Assembly (NCBI GenBank): GCA_022446885.1
Contig: JAKVBU010000009.1
Coordinates: 1 to 64,000, forward strand
DNA: 64,000 nt
Reading direction: 5' to 3'
DNA from: Phycisphaerales bacterium
GTDB lineage: Bacteria; Planctomycetota; Phycisphaerae; Phycisphaerales; SM1A02
Numbering within the stretch: position 1 is the first letter of the stretch; every line of letters starts with the position of its first letter. Below are positions 54,536 to 62,912 of this stretch, piece after piece. The notes beneath the pieces are model-generated. The model was given only the letters and a program-made list of their open reading frames with translations, made no database searches and was not told where the DNA came from. A program made the position numbers and the translations under genes.

Positions 54536-57500
54536 TCAGTGGGGGTCGGGGGCCGCATTCTCGGACCCCCAGAGCCTCTTGATGGTCGCAGCCGCCTGTT
54601 CCAGCCATTGTGGATCGGGAAGGGCCCAGGGCCGAAACTTCTCCAGCGTGCCCGTGTCTTCCACGTAGAGCAGCCCACGGTGCAGGCCCAGATCAGAGGC
54701 GGCGGTGGAGTCGATGAGCTGTCCTGAGTCGTTGGCGCTCATTTGGAAAAGTACCTTCTGCTCAAACTCACGCTGCGCATTGCGATCGAGTGTTCGACTC
54801 AGATTGGCTGCTGCATCGAACCACAGCAAAGCGTGCATGCCCACCGACGGGCCCTCTCGCAACACGTCGGCGAGCACCTTGTCGGGGCGTGGGCCCCTGT
54901 CGTCATCATCGTCCATGGAGAAACTGAAGTCGTCTTCATGTGCACGCAGGTCGCGAATGCGATGCACGTCGACGCCCACGATCAGCACGGTTGCCCTGCC
55001 TTCACGCCGGCCGTCGGCGCGGTTCGAAAGGGTGTCGGCGAGCGCCTGCATGGCGGGCTCAACATTTCGGGCCGTGACTCGGGTGACCTGATGCGGAAGT
55101 GCCGCGGCAAACGAAGCCAGTCGGCCTGCGAGCATCGCATCGGGTGACTGGCCGTCGATCAACCAGATCTGCAAACCCGGATCATTGAGGCTTGGAGCTG
55201 GGGCCAACCGTAGCGCCGCCTGCAGCATGGCGCCGGTCAAGACTGCCGTAGCGGCTTCAGGGTGCTGGCCCACGAGCAGGGCGTTGCCACCAGCCTGCGG
55301 CCTGAGCGTGAGGTCGGTTGACTCCCGAATGGCTACGGGCTCACCCAGTCTCAGCGGCAACAGACCGCCATCGGGAAGTGGCGGCGCTTGTCCTGCAAGG
55401 GCGTCGCGAACCAGTCGGTCATCAGGAAGAGAAGCGGGCACGTGCCCCTTGAACACGAACTGCTCTCGCCGAGTGCCACCATCACGCTGGAGGGCATCTG
55501 CGAGGATGCCGTCACGTCGGGCGTCGTCGAGCCAGACGATCTGGAATGGGGTGTTTCCTTCAATGCGGCCGCCGGCGTCGTTGTAAATGGCCTCGCCGGG
55601 GCGGCCAAGCAGGCGGGCGGCGGGATTGTCGTCGCTCAGGATCAGGTATGAGTCGCCCTCACTGCACTGTAGAGCGATACGAACACCCATCTGACCGAGC
55701 GTACTTCGGGCCAGCGAATAGGCCCCATCGAGTGTCTGTGATCCGAGGATGGCGTGCATGCCGAAGGCTCGGCCTTGCCGAACCAGACGATCGAGCAGCA
55801 GAGATGCTTCTTGAGCAACTGGATCGTCGTCAACGAAGAATTCTTGGAACTCATCGATGATCAACAGAACGCGTGGCATTGGCTCGTCGGAGATCTCACG
55901 GAACCCTGCGATGTCCTGAACGCCCAGGTCTCGGAACTTCTCGCCACGGGTGCGCAACTCGACATCCAGCCTGCGCAACACACTCAGCCCGAACTCACGA
56001 TCGCTCTCGATGGCGATGACTCGGGCATGAGGCAGATCGCGGTTTGAATAGGCCTGAAACTCCACGCCCTTCTTGAAGTCCACGAGATAGAACTCGACTT
56101 CATCGGGCGAGCACCACTGCGATAGATTGGTGATCAGAACATGCAGCAGCGTGGACTTTCCCGAGCCGGTCTTGCCTGCGACGAGGGCGTGCTGCATGGT
56201 TCCCCGGCCCAGCCGCAATTCGAGCCGCCTCGTAGCGCCACTCTGGCCGATGGGCACTCGCAACTCGTTGGCGGTGGAGCGGCTCCAAACTTCCTCGGGG
56301 GAAGGCGCAACAAAGTCGAACGAAACCTCTACTCGGCGGCTGCCGGCTGCCGCCTCACCAACACGCTCGACGATCATCGTCAGGCAGTCATCATCTGGAG
56401 GCGGTTCAACCGACACGGGCATGGGTGGCAGTTGCGGATGCTGCAGCGACCATGTGCCTTGGGCGCACTGCAACCTCAGTGCGCCAGTATTCAGGGCGGT
56501 CTCCGACAAGCCCTCTGGTAGGGGGCGGGCGGTGTCTCGCAGGATCATCGTGAAGACGCCGCAGCGGCGGCCACTGGCGATGATGCTCTCCAGTCGGTGC
56601 ACGCTGCGTTCACTGAGCCCTTCGGGAAAGTCGGCCAGCACCAGCAGGCGATAGGGCTCTGCAATCTCACCGGCCTGCGCGTTGTACTCCTCGATCGAGT
56701 CGTACTCGTTACGCAGGTAGGTCTGGATGACGTTCTCCATGTGTTCCGTGAGATCGGTCAGCCGTTGCTCGATGTGAGCGGCTTCGGTCCAGATCCGGTC
56801 GAGTACATCGGCTTCTTCATGGTCCGCCAGATGCATGAATCCAGCGAACTCCTGCCCCAGTCCAACCGGATCGCAGAGCACAAGCCGCAGTCTGCCAGGC
56901 GGAATCGTGGTCACGGTTCGAAGCAGAATGCTTCGGAGGGTTTCAAGCGCGTGGGTGCGGCTGGCCGCGTCATGTTCGATGCGAAGGGCGCCCAAATCAC
57001 CGAAGTTCAGGCTCAGCGGTAGATCGATCGTGCTGGGGCCCGTCCACGCAAGGGACGCGTCGTCGGGCAGGCCGCCTCCGACCGCAGGGGCATCGAACTG
57101 CATCGTGGCCACCCGAACATCACCATCGAACGTCTCGGCCATGGGGCGGTCCGACCACGCCGGATCACTCCAGAGGGGACCGCAGGTTTCGTCCATCGCC
57201 TCGATCGATGATTGCAACTCGGCGAGCGAGGCCTGCCCGGAACTCCAGTGGGAATGCAATCCATCCAATCCTTGTCGCAGCGTCTCGTTCGCCTGATCGG
57301 TGCCTTTCCTGTGGTGGGTGTGTGATGCTTGGAGACACTCGGCTTTGGTCTGCTTACTCGATGTTCGGGCTGACTCGATGATCCGAGCCGACTCTGTCTG
57401 AGCGGACTCGAGTTCATCCTTGGCAGTTGTCTGAACTTGCGTTCGACGGGACTCGAGTTTCTCTAGACGGCGGTCCATGCGCGGGCCTGACCGCTCCACT

Positions 57501-58429
57501 TGATCAGCAAGGAATTTTCGGGCACCAGCTTGTTCATCCTCTCTCTTCTGCCGTGCCGCCCGCTCGGCCGACTTGAGCCGCTGCGAGAGCACGTCTCGTC
57601 TTCGCATGGCCAACACGTCAGCGCGGCGAGCCATTCGTTGGGATCGAAGCAAGCGAGAGCGGCTCTTGCGCATCTGCAGGATCCAGAGCGACGTCAAAAG
57701 AACCGCGGCGACACCCACGCCGCCACCGATGGCCGGAATCTGATCCAGTTTCTCAATCAGGGCGAGTACGACGCCGACCGCGACGGGCACGACGACTGCG
57801 GTGCCACGAGCGATCCACCGATAGACCTTCGTTGAGACACTTCCCAACTCGAGGTCGACGAGCGACTGGGCGTCATTGAGCAGCGTGTCGATCAGGCCCG
57901 GATCGGGCAATTCCGGCCCTGGGTTCGACTCGGGCTCCGCGTCCAGTTTTGGCGCAACTTGTCGAATACGGCCCAGAAGTGTTGAGCTGCGCCGCTGGGC
58001 GTCGGTGAGCTCTGCTTCAGCGTGCCGGAGCGCCTTCTCCGGTTCGGTCAGGGCTGCCTCGTACATGCTCTCTGCGAGCCATTTGGCCTCGTCGGCCTGT
58101 TTGGCGGCATGAGTACGGATGGACTCAGACTCATCCATGATCTCCTGCCGGCGACTGCCGTACTCGCTCTCGAGGCGATCCAGTGTGGCGGAAGTCTTGG
58201 CCTGCGTTGTCTGCAGCAAGAGGGCGCTGTCGGCCTGAGCCTGTTCCATGGCTACCACGGCTTCTGATTCAGCCCGGCGGGTGGACTCAGCATGCTCTTG
58301 ATTCAGCGTTTCAATCGACTCGGCGTGCGTCGAGTGTAGTGCTTCCAGACCAGCTCTCGTGCTTGCAATCAGCTCGATCGCATCGGTGACGTACGAAACG
58401 ACAGCAGGTTGGAGGCGTTGATCGCTCAC
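54536..58429 (-). CDS. EssC/FtsK-SpoIIIE-type ATPase of a putative type VII-like secretion system
   Basis: A 1297-residue protein from a GTG at 58429 (an earlier in-frame start at 58591 would overlap the previous gene). Layout: coiled coil (about 20-165); two membrane helices (about 206-226, 234-252) in a hairpin; a second coiled coil (about 255-400); a degenerate FtsK domain (about 470-690); an intact one with Walker A GKTGSGKSTLLH (about 750) and Walker B PRVLLIIDEFQEFF (about 851); and a third degenerate domain (about 1040-1280) ending with an FtsK-like GQLIDSTAASDLG block. Two membrane helices and several FtsK domains are the EssC/EccC layout. Two WXG100-like genes lie just upstream. Confidence 0.85.
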   Translation of the reverse strand: MSDQRLQPAVVSYVTDAIELIASTRAGLEALHSTHAESIETLNQEHAESTRRAESEAVVAMEQAQADSALLLQTTQAKTSATLDRLESEYGSRRQEIMDESESIRTHAAKQADEAKWLAESMYEAALTEPEKALRHAEAELTDAQRRSSTLLGRIRQVAPKLDAEPESNPGPELPDPGLIDTLLNDAQSLVDLELGSVSTKVYRWIARGTAVVVPVAVGVVLALIEKLDQIPAIGGGVGVAAVLLTSLWILQMRKSRSRLLRSQRMARRADVLAMRRRDVLSQRLKSAERAARQKREDEQAGARKFLADQVERSGPRMDRRLEKLESRRTQVQTTAKDELESAQTESARIIESARTSSKQTKAECLQASHTHHRKGTDQANETLRQGLDGLHSHWSSGQASLAELQSSIEAMDETCGPLWSDPAWSDRPMAETFDGDVRVATMQFDAPAVGGGLPDDASLAWTGPSTIDLPLSLNFGDLGALRIEHDAASRTHALETLRSILLRTVTTIPPGRLRLVLCDPVGLGQEFAGFMHLADHEEADVLDRIWTEAAHIEQRLTDLTEHMENVIQTYLRNEYDSIEEYNAQAGEIAEPYRLLVLADFPEGLSERSVHRLESIIASGRRCGVFTMILRDTARPLPEGLSETALNTGALRLQCAQGTWSLQHPQLPPMPVSVEPPPDDDCLTMIVERVGEAAAGSRRVEVSFDFVAPSPEEVWSRSTANELRVPIGQSGATRRLELRLGRGTMQHALVAGKTGSGKSTLLHVLITNLSQWCSPDEVEFYLVDFKKGVEFQAYSNRDLPHARVIAIESDREFGLSVLRRLDVELRTRGEKFRDLGVQDIAGFREISDEPMPRVLLIIDEFQEFFVDDDPVAQEASLLLDRLVRQGRAFGMHAILGSQTLDGAYSLARSTLGQMGVRIALQCSEGDSYLILSDDNPAARLLGRPGEAIYNDAGGRIEGNTPFQIVWLDDARRDGILADALQRDGGTRREQFVFKGHVPASLPDDRLVRDALAGQAPPLPDGGLLPLRLGEPVAIRESTDLTLRPQAGGNALLVGQHPEAATAVLTGAMLQAALRLAPAPSLNDPGLQIWLIDGQSPDAMLAGRLASFAAALPHQVTRVTARNVEPAMQALADTLSNRADGRREGRATVLIVGVDVHRIRDLRAHEDDFSFSMDDDDDRGPRPDKVLADVLREGPSVGMHALLWFDAAANLSRTLDRNAQREFEQKVLFQMSANDSGQLIDSTAASDLGLHRGLLYVEDTGTLEKFRPWALPDPQWLEQAAATIKRLWGSENAAPDPH

Positions 58430-58466
58430 GTGTTCAGTGTAGGGCGGCGGCCCCCTCCATCTGGAC

Positions 58467-58679
58467 TCACTGACAGTCTCGCTCGGCACGTTGCAGGAGT
58501 ACCTGCACCTCGTCGAGGGCGCTGGCGGCGTTTCGCACTGATCGTTCAAGCGGATCCAGCCAACGCGAGCCGAATCGCTCATGCTGAACATCGCGCCAGC
58601 CTTCGCCGGCTCGTTCCCAGGCGACCTTCAGCATTTTGGTGGTCTCCTGCATCGCCTTGGCCCGATGGGGCATGCTCAT
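58467..58679 (-). CDS. WXG100-like small helical-hairpin protein (second copy)
   Basis: A 70-residue protein predicted as two helices joined by a turn at GWRDVQHERF (Trp28-Arg-Asp30). The turn motif W-R-D-x-x-H-x-R-F is shared with the 90-residue protein at 59267-59539. No signal peptide, no Cys-rich part except one near the end. The ATG overlaps the upstream stop by four bases (ATGA), and the ATPase gene starts 37 bases downstream. A candidate substrate or co-factor of the secretion ATPase. Confidence 0.7.
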   Translation of the reverse strand: MSMPHRAKAMQETTKMLKVAWERAGEGWRDVQHERFGSRWLDPLERSVRNAASALDEVQVLLQRAERDCQ

Positions 58680-59260
58680 TGCTCGGGCTCCTTGGGGTCG
58701 TTTACGACTTCGCCACTTCGGGCTCGAGAAGCAGTTGGCGTGGCGGCATCAGCATCTTCGAGGGCATCAGGCATGACCGGGGCTTCAGCCACGTAGCCCT
58801 GCAGGTGCTGCTCCAACTGGCCCAGCCAACGCACAGCAGCGGGCAACTCGGCATCAGCCATGGCGGACACTGGTCTCAGCCCAGCGCGGAGGAGGAGGGC
58901 CTGACGTTCCAACTCGACGCCCCATCGCTTGCAGGCACGTGATTTTGCTTGCGCCTCTTCCAGTGCAGCCTTCGTACGGCGGAGCGCTCGAATCTGGTCG
59001 GTGAACGATCTGGGGTCAGCATCGGGCCGGGCGATCTTGGCCCGCTCCAGATCGGATCGAGCAGTTTGCAGCTTCTGGTCGCGCTTACGAAGTTCCGACT
59101 TCCAATGCGATGCTCGATCACGGGTGACCCAGTCGACGAATCGACGCATTGTCGAGTTGCAGTCGTCAACAAGCCTCGCGAGTGTCTCGGCAGACTCGAC
59201 GACGCGGCCACGCAGTTCGCCGACCGCCTTGACTTCCCGGATGTCTGCCTGACGAGCCAT
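58676..59260 (-). CDS. Helical partner protein of the WXG100/FtsK cluster
   Basis: A 194-residue, mostly helical, soluble protein rich in Arg, Ala, Glu and Leu. Long helices lie at about 10-45, 50-80 (DWVTRDRASHWKSELRKRD), 85-125 (DQIRALRRTKAALEEAQAKS) and 130-165; the last 30 residues are acidic and disordered. The start resembles the helical bundle of WXG/LXG-type proteins in length and spacing but lacks a clear WXG. It starts six bases after the first WXG100-like stop and overlaps the second by four bases. Possibly a substrate, chaperone or adaptor. Confidence 0.65.
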   Translation of the reverse strand: MARQADIREVKAVGELRGRVVESAETLARLVDDCNSTMRRFVDWVTRDRASHWKSELRKRDQKLQTARSDLERAKIARPDADPRSFTDQIRALRRTKAALEEAQAKSRACKRWGVELERQALLLRAGLRPVSAMADAELPAAVRWLGQLEQHLQGYVAEAPVMPDALEDADAATPTASRARSGEVVNDPKEPEQ

Positions 59261-59266
59261 GTGCGA

Positions 59267-59539
59267 TCAACGCTGGTTGAGATAGTCTTCCGCCCGCTGG
59301 GCCTTGCGTACCAGAAAGGGGACATGCTCAGCGGTCAGATCTCGAAATCGCGAAATCTGCCGCATGCACTGTTCAAACTCCTCAGTGAATCGTTTGTGCT
59401 CTTGATCTCGCCAGGTCTGGGCCAGATTGCGGTGCCGGGCATTGAGTTTGCTCATTTGGTCCTGCAGCCCCTCAGTGAACCGTTTGAGGTCCTGAGCGAA
59501 TCTGCGCACTTCAGCGGGATCGACAACTGCTTTGGCCAT
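59267..59539 (-). CDS. WXG100-like small helical-hairpin protein (first copy)
   Basis: A 90-residue protein. Helix 1 (about 8-38), a turn at TWRDQEHKRF (Trp43-Arg-Asp45) and helix 2 (about 47-88) match the ESAT-6/WXG100 shape and length. The WXG Gly is replaced by Asp, as in divergent members. GGAG lies eight bases before the ATG. It is followed six bases later by the 194-residue partner. WXG100 proteins are the exported substrates or export partners of type VII systems. Confidence 0.75.
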   Translation of the reverse strand: MAKAVVDPAEVRRFAQDLKRFTEGLQDQMSKLNARHRNLAQTWRDQEHKRFTEEFEQCMRQISRFRDLTAEHVPFLVRKAQRAEDYLNQR

Positions 59540-59584
59540 GGGGGCACTCCGACTCGGGCCATGATCAGGCCCCGTTCCTCAAGT

Positions 59585-60076
59585 CTACGTCCCAGAGTCA
59601 GATTTGGGATCGCCATACAGGCGTTCCGCGCTGCCTTTGACCTCACCGGAGACCTGCCCTCGCAGGGTGACGTGGCGAGCGACGTCCAGCGTCAAGTCAC
59701 CCGTAATCAGGCACCCAGGGGCCAGATCGAGACTGTCTCCCAGAAAGGCGACGTCGCCCTCTATGCGGCCATGAAGTTCGGCGTCGCCACCATAGATAGC
59801 CAATGATGCGTGGCTTCCTTCCGGGAGCGTCACCGACTCGGCGTAGATGAGCAGTGGCTTCTGGGGAGGGGGCTCAACTGAGATGGTGCGCCCGTCCAAC
59901 TCGGTGTATCCCTGATCGAGAAAGCGCTGGCGAAAGTCGCGAAGCACGCCGTCTACTTGCAGTCCAGCGGCGATCATCAGGCCCAGCATCGCAACCGCGA
60001 CCGCCCCCAATGACAGGGCGACCAGTCGGTTGGCTCGGCGGGCGTGGGCGTCGTCTTGTGGATCCACCTCGGTCAC
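59585..60076 (-). CDS. Membrane-anchored bactofilin-like (beta-helix) protein
   Basis: A 163-residue protein from a GTG at 60076 (another at 60067). One membrane helix (about 17-40) is followed by a short linker and a run of short beta-strands (about 75-150: SLAIYGGDAELHGRIEGDV, LAPGCLITGDLTLD, VTLRGQVSGEVKG) as in polymer-forming bactofilins. The N-terminus is cytoplasmic by charge, so the beta-helix may be periplasmic. It lies between the oxidase-biogenesis genes and the WXG100-like genes and could belong to either. Confidence 0.65.
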   Translation of the reverse strand: MTEVDPQDDAHARRANRLVALSLGAVAVAMLGLMIAAGLQVDGVLRDFRQRFLDQGYTELDGRTISVEPPPQKPLLIYAESVTLPEGSHASLAIYGGDAELHGRIEGDVAFLGDSLDLAPGCLITGDLTLDVARHVTLRGQVSGEVKGSAERLYGDPKSDSGT

Positions 60077-60085
60077 GGGGGCACC

Positions 60086-60559
60086 CTACTTGATGCGGGC
60101 CAGAGCGACGAGGCCGAGCACAAGCGGCACAGGTAGAAACCATGGCCAGATGGCAGCCAGTGGCGGAAGTGCATCAGCCACGTCCATGGTGAACTCGACA
60201 TGAGCGTTTGACTGGCTCGCCTCGGCCGTGACTCGGACACGCCACTTGCCTGATTGAGGCAGTTCAATCTTGGCAGCCTGCATGAAACTCGTCGTTGCGT
60301 CGTCTCGAGTCAGTTGAATCTGAAGTGCGTCGCCGTCAGGGCCGGTGAGTGTTGCTTGAACGTGCCCCTCAGTGACGACCTCGCCGTTCACTTGCAGCAG
60401 GACGGACACATCGACCGGCCCGACCCGTGGGGGCGTGGGCTCGGTGAACACAGTCATCTGCAGCCCGTCAGATGCTGTCTGGCCGCGAACGAGGCCGGCA
60501 TCACCGTTGGCGACTGCGGTCAGAGTCAGGACAAGGAACAAGCCCAGCAAGCGGGTCAT
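60086..60559 (-). CDS. FixH/YtkA-like oxidase-biogenesis protein
   Basis: A 157-residue protein. The ATG at 60559 overlaps the CtaG-CcoG stop (ATGA), and a signal peptide or anchor follows (MTRLLGLFLVLTLTAVANG). The beta-sandwich middle (about 30-125) with VGPVDVSVLLQVNGEVV and GKWRVRVTAEAS resembles YtkA/FixH domains; a membrane helix ends the protein (about 133-155). FixH proteins help copper or oxidase assembly, which suits the neighbours. Confidence 0.7.
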   Translation of the reverse strand: MTRLLGLFLVLTLTAVANGDAGLVRGQTASDGLQMTVFTEPTPPRVGPVDVSVLLQVNGEVVTEGHVQATLTGPDGDALQIQLTRDDATTSFMQAAKIELPQSGKWRVRVTAEASQSNAHVEFTMDVADALPPLAAIWPWFLPVPLVLGLVALARIK

Positions 60560-62883
60560 GGCAGCAGTGTTCCTCGCATCTGCATGGGCTGCAGCACGAT
60601 CCACACACCCAGGGCCCAGAGAGAGACGGCCAGGAGTGACCAGATCAAGGTGACGGCCCATTGGCGAGCGCCTCTGGCAATCTGCCCAGCGGCCCGGTGC
60701 AGCACCAAGAGTGACACGATGAGGCCGGCATCGAGCAAAAGGACTTCCAATGGCACCAGCCAGTCGGGCACCGACAGGCAGCACCCCAGCACCCAGTCGG
60801 GGTGACCAATCGACAGACCGACGTCGCCCATGGCTCGTTGCGTCACCGGCACGATTGTGCCCAGCGACGTGAGCAGGTGAAAGAGCATGTGCACCAGCCA
60901 CATGGCGAACCCCAATGGCGCCAAGGCCATGGCCAGACGGCCGGCTCCGCTTCGAGCGGGCAAGCCACGCCCGCCAATGCGCACGCCTACTAGGCCGATC
61001 AGGGGGAGCAACATGGCCGGCAGCAGCACACTCAACGCAAGCACCACGATGGTTGCTGGGAGGATGTGTGTGGACAACCCCCAATGCGCCTGTAATGCAT
61101 CTTCCATCGCCAGCACAGGGCCGGTCATTCCGATTGCGTTTGCAAATGCGCCGAAGGTCAATACGCCCACAAGGGCGATGATGTCCGGGCGATCAAGGGC
61201 TCGTCCGACACCTCCACGCCAACCATGATGGACCAGATCATCGCCAAGCGGTCGCGGCAAGAGTCCGATGTTGTCGTGTGGGCAAGTCTTGACACACTGC
61301 ATGCACCAGGTGCAATCCAGCCCTCCTCGCTTGGCAGGAAGGTACAGGCCAGTTTCACAACCGGGAGACTCGTCATTTCCACGAATGCACTCGTGCGTGG
61401 TGCATGTGCGGCACACTGATTCATCGCGAACTGCGACTTCACGGGGCGAGCACATCGACTCGACAAAGTGGAACTGCCCGATCGGACAGACCCACTTGCA
61501 GAATGAAGCGCCCCTGAAGAAGCAGTCGATCGCGAACACCGCGACGAAGTAGCCGATGATGATCCACGCCGTCCACCATGGGCTGTCCCACAGCGCGAGC
61601 GCTTCGTAACTCCAAAGAAACACCACCAGCAGCCCCACCGCGAGCCACTTGGATCGCAGCATCTGGGGCCAGGTGAGCCGGTCCAGACGCAGTCGTTTGG
61701 CAAGCGCTCGAGGCAACATGAACGGACAGGACCAGCAGAATAGATTGCCCGCAAGCAGCAGTGCCAGCACCACGAAGCCTCGCCAATGGGTCCACGGCAA
61801 GACGCCGGCGAGGTTCATTGGGCTCAGTCGAGGTCCCAGCAGGCCATCGACGACAATGGCCAGAGCCAACAGAAGTAGCACCCACTGCACGCATCTGCGA
61901 GCTCGCCCAGATGCAAGGAGCCGCCCGATTAGCGGCGTGTCGAACAGATCTCCCGTTCGTCGCCTTCGAGTCGGCGCTGGGCCACCGCCTTCGTGCGCTA
62001 GCGGCAGATGGATGATCGTCTCGGCTCGAGGCAGGTTCGCCAGTTGAGGTGTGCGATTGAGGCGAGCCAGTCGGGGCGATAGCAGCTGGACCAGAATCCA
62101 CCCCACAGGCAACAGGAATGCCGCCGAGCCCGCCACCCACATCAGGGCACCGGCTGCCGACTGATCGCTCAGTGGGGTGAAGCCGAGCAACATGGGCCCA
62201 CCGGCGTAGAGGTCGTAGATGGGTGTCGTCCAGAACGTGAATGCCGCCGAGAAGACGGTGTTCTGGATGTCAGCTGCCAGCAGGTAGGGGATCAGCATCC
62301 ACCGAGGCCAACGCGCCGTGCTGGGCCAGGGCTGGATCACCGGCCACCAGAAGAGCACACTGACGAACAGGAATATGCCGTGCTCAATCTCGTGCCAACC
62401 GCTCTGAAGCAGGGCCAATTCGTAGAGCGCGGGCAGATGCCAGACCCAGGTTGCAATGACAAACAATGTGAATGCGACCAGTGGGTGCACGAAGAAGTCA
62501 ACGACAGCGCGAAATGGGCGAGCCCCGATCAACGGTCCAACCCAGCCGCTGCGGATGCGCCAGGGTAGGCCACGCAGCAGTGGCGGGCCCGGCCAGCCAC
62601 AGAGCAGCAGCGGTGGGGCAACCATCATCAGCAGCACGTGCTGGGCCATGTGGGCACTCAGCAGGAGTCCCCCCATGGGATCCAGAGGGGAACACAGTGC
62701 GACGAAGATCGTCAGCAGCCCTGCCATGAAGCAGGCCAGACGACCAGCCCCGTATCGCTCGGGCATGCTTCGACGCAGAACGAGCCAGCCGCGCAGGTAC
62801 ACGGCGGCTGTACACACGAGTGCGAGCGTCAGGAAGGGGTCAACCGTCCAGGAGGTCAGCAGTGTTGCCGCAGATTCGGGCAT
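60556..62883 (-). CDS. CtaG-type copper chaperone fused to CcoG/NapH-type 4Fe-4S membrane protein
   Basis: A 775-residue fusion. Residues about 1-275 are a seven-helix caa3 CtaG domain (HMAQHVLLMMVAPPLLLCGW), which helps insert copper into oxidase. Residues about 330-775 resemble the polyferredoxin NapH/CcoG: CWSCPFMLPR, FCKWVCPIGQFHF, CRTCTTHEC, and CTWCMQCVKTCPHDNIG form Fe-S cysteine sets, within further membrane helices. The linker (about 290-325) is Pro/Arg-rich. Fusing these two maturation functions is unusual. It follows the cytochrome bc gene and is coupled to the FixH-like gene. Confidence 0.88.
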   Translation of the reverse strand: MPESAATLLTSWTVDPFLTLALVCTAAVYLRGWLVLRRSMPERYGAGRLACFMAGLLTIFVALCSPLDPMGGLLLSAHMAQHVLLMMVAPPLLLCGWPGPPLLRGLPWRIRSGWVGPLIGARPFRAVVDFFVHPLVAFTLFVIATWVWHLPALYELALLQSGWHEIEHGIFLFVSVLFWWPVIQPWPSTARWPRWMLIPYLLAADIQNTVFSAAFTFWTTPIYDLYAGGPMLLGFTPLSDQSAAGALMWVAGSAAFLLPVGWILVQLLSPRLARLNRTPQLANLPRAETIIHLPLAHEGGGPAPTRRRRTGDLFDTPLIGRLLASGRARRCVQWVLLLLALAIVVDGLLGPRLSPMNLAGVLPWTHWRGFVVLALLLAGNLFCWSCPFMLPRALAKRLRLDRLTWPQMLRSKWLAVGLLVVFLWSYEALALWDSPWWTAWIIIGYFVAVFAIDCFFRGASFCKWVCPIGQFHFVESMCSPREVAVRDESVCRTCTTHECIRGNDESPGCETGLYLPAKRGGLDCTWCMQCVKTCPHDNIGLLPRPLGDDLVHHGWRGGVGRALDRPDIIALVGVLTFGAFANAIGMTGPVLAMEDALQAHWGLSTHILPATIVVLALSVLLPAMLLPLIGLVGVRIGGRGLPARSGAGRLAMALAPLGFAMWLVHMLFHLLTSLGTIVPVTQRAMGDVGLSIGHPDWVLGCCLSVPDWLVPLEVLLLDAGLIVSLLVLHRAAGQIARGARQWAVTLIWSLLAVSLWALGVWIVLQPMQMRGTLLP

Positions 62884-62912
62884 GGGCTCGTCAGCCTACC
62901 CGGCGCGCTCGC

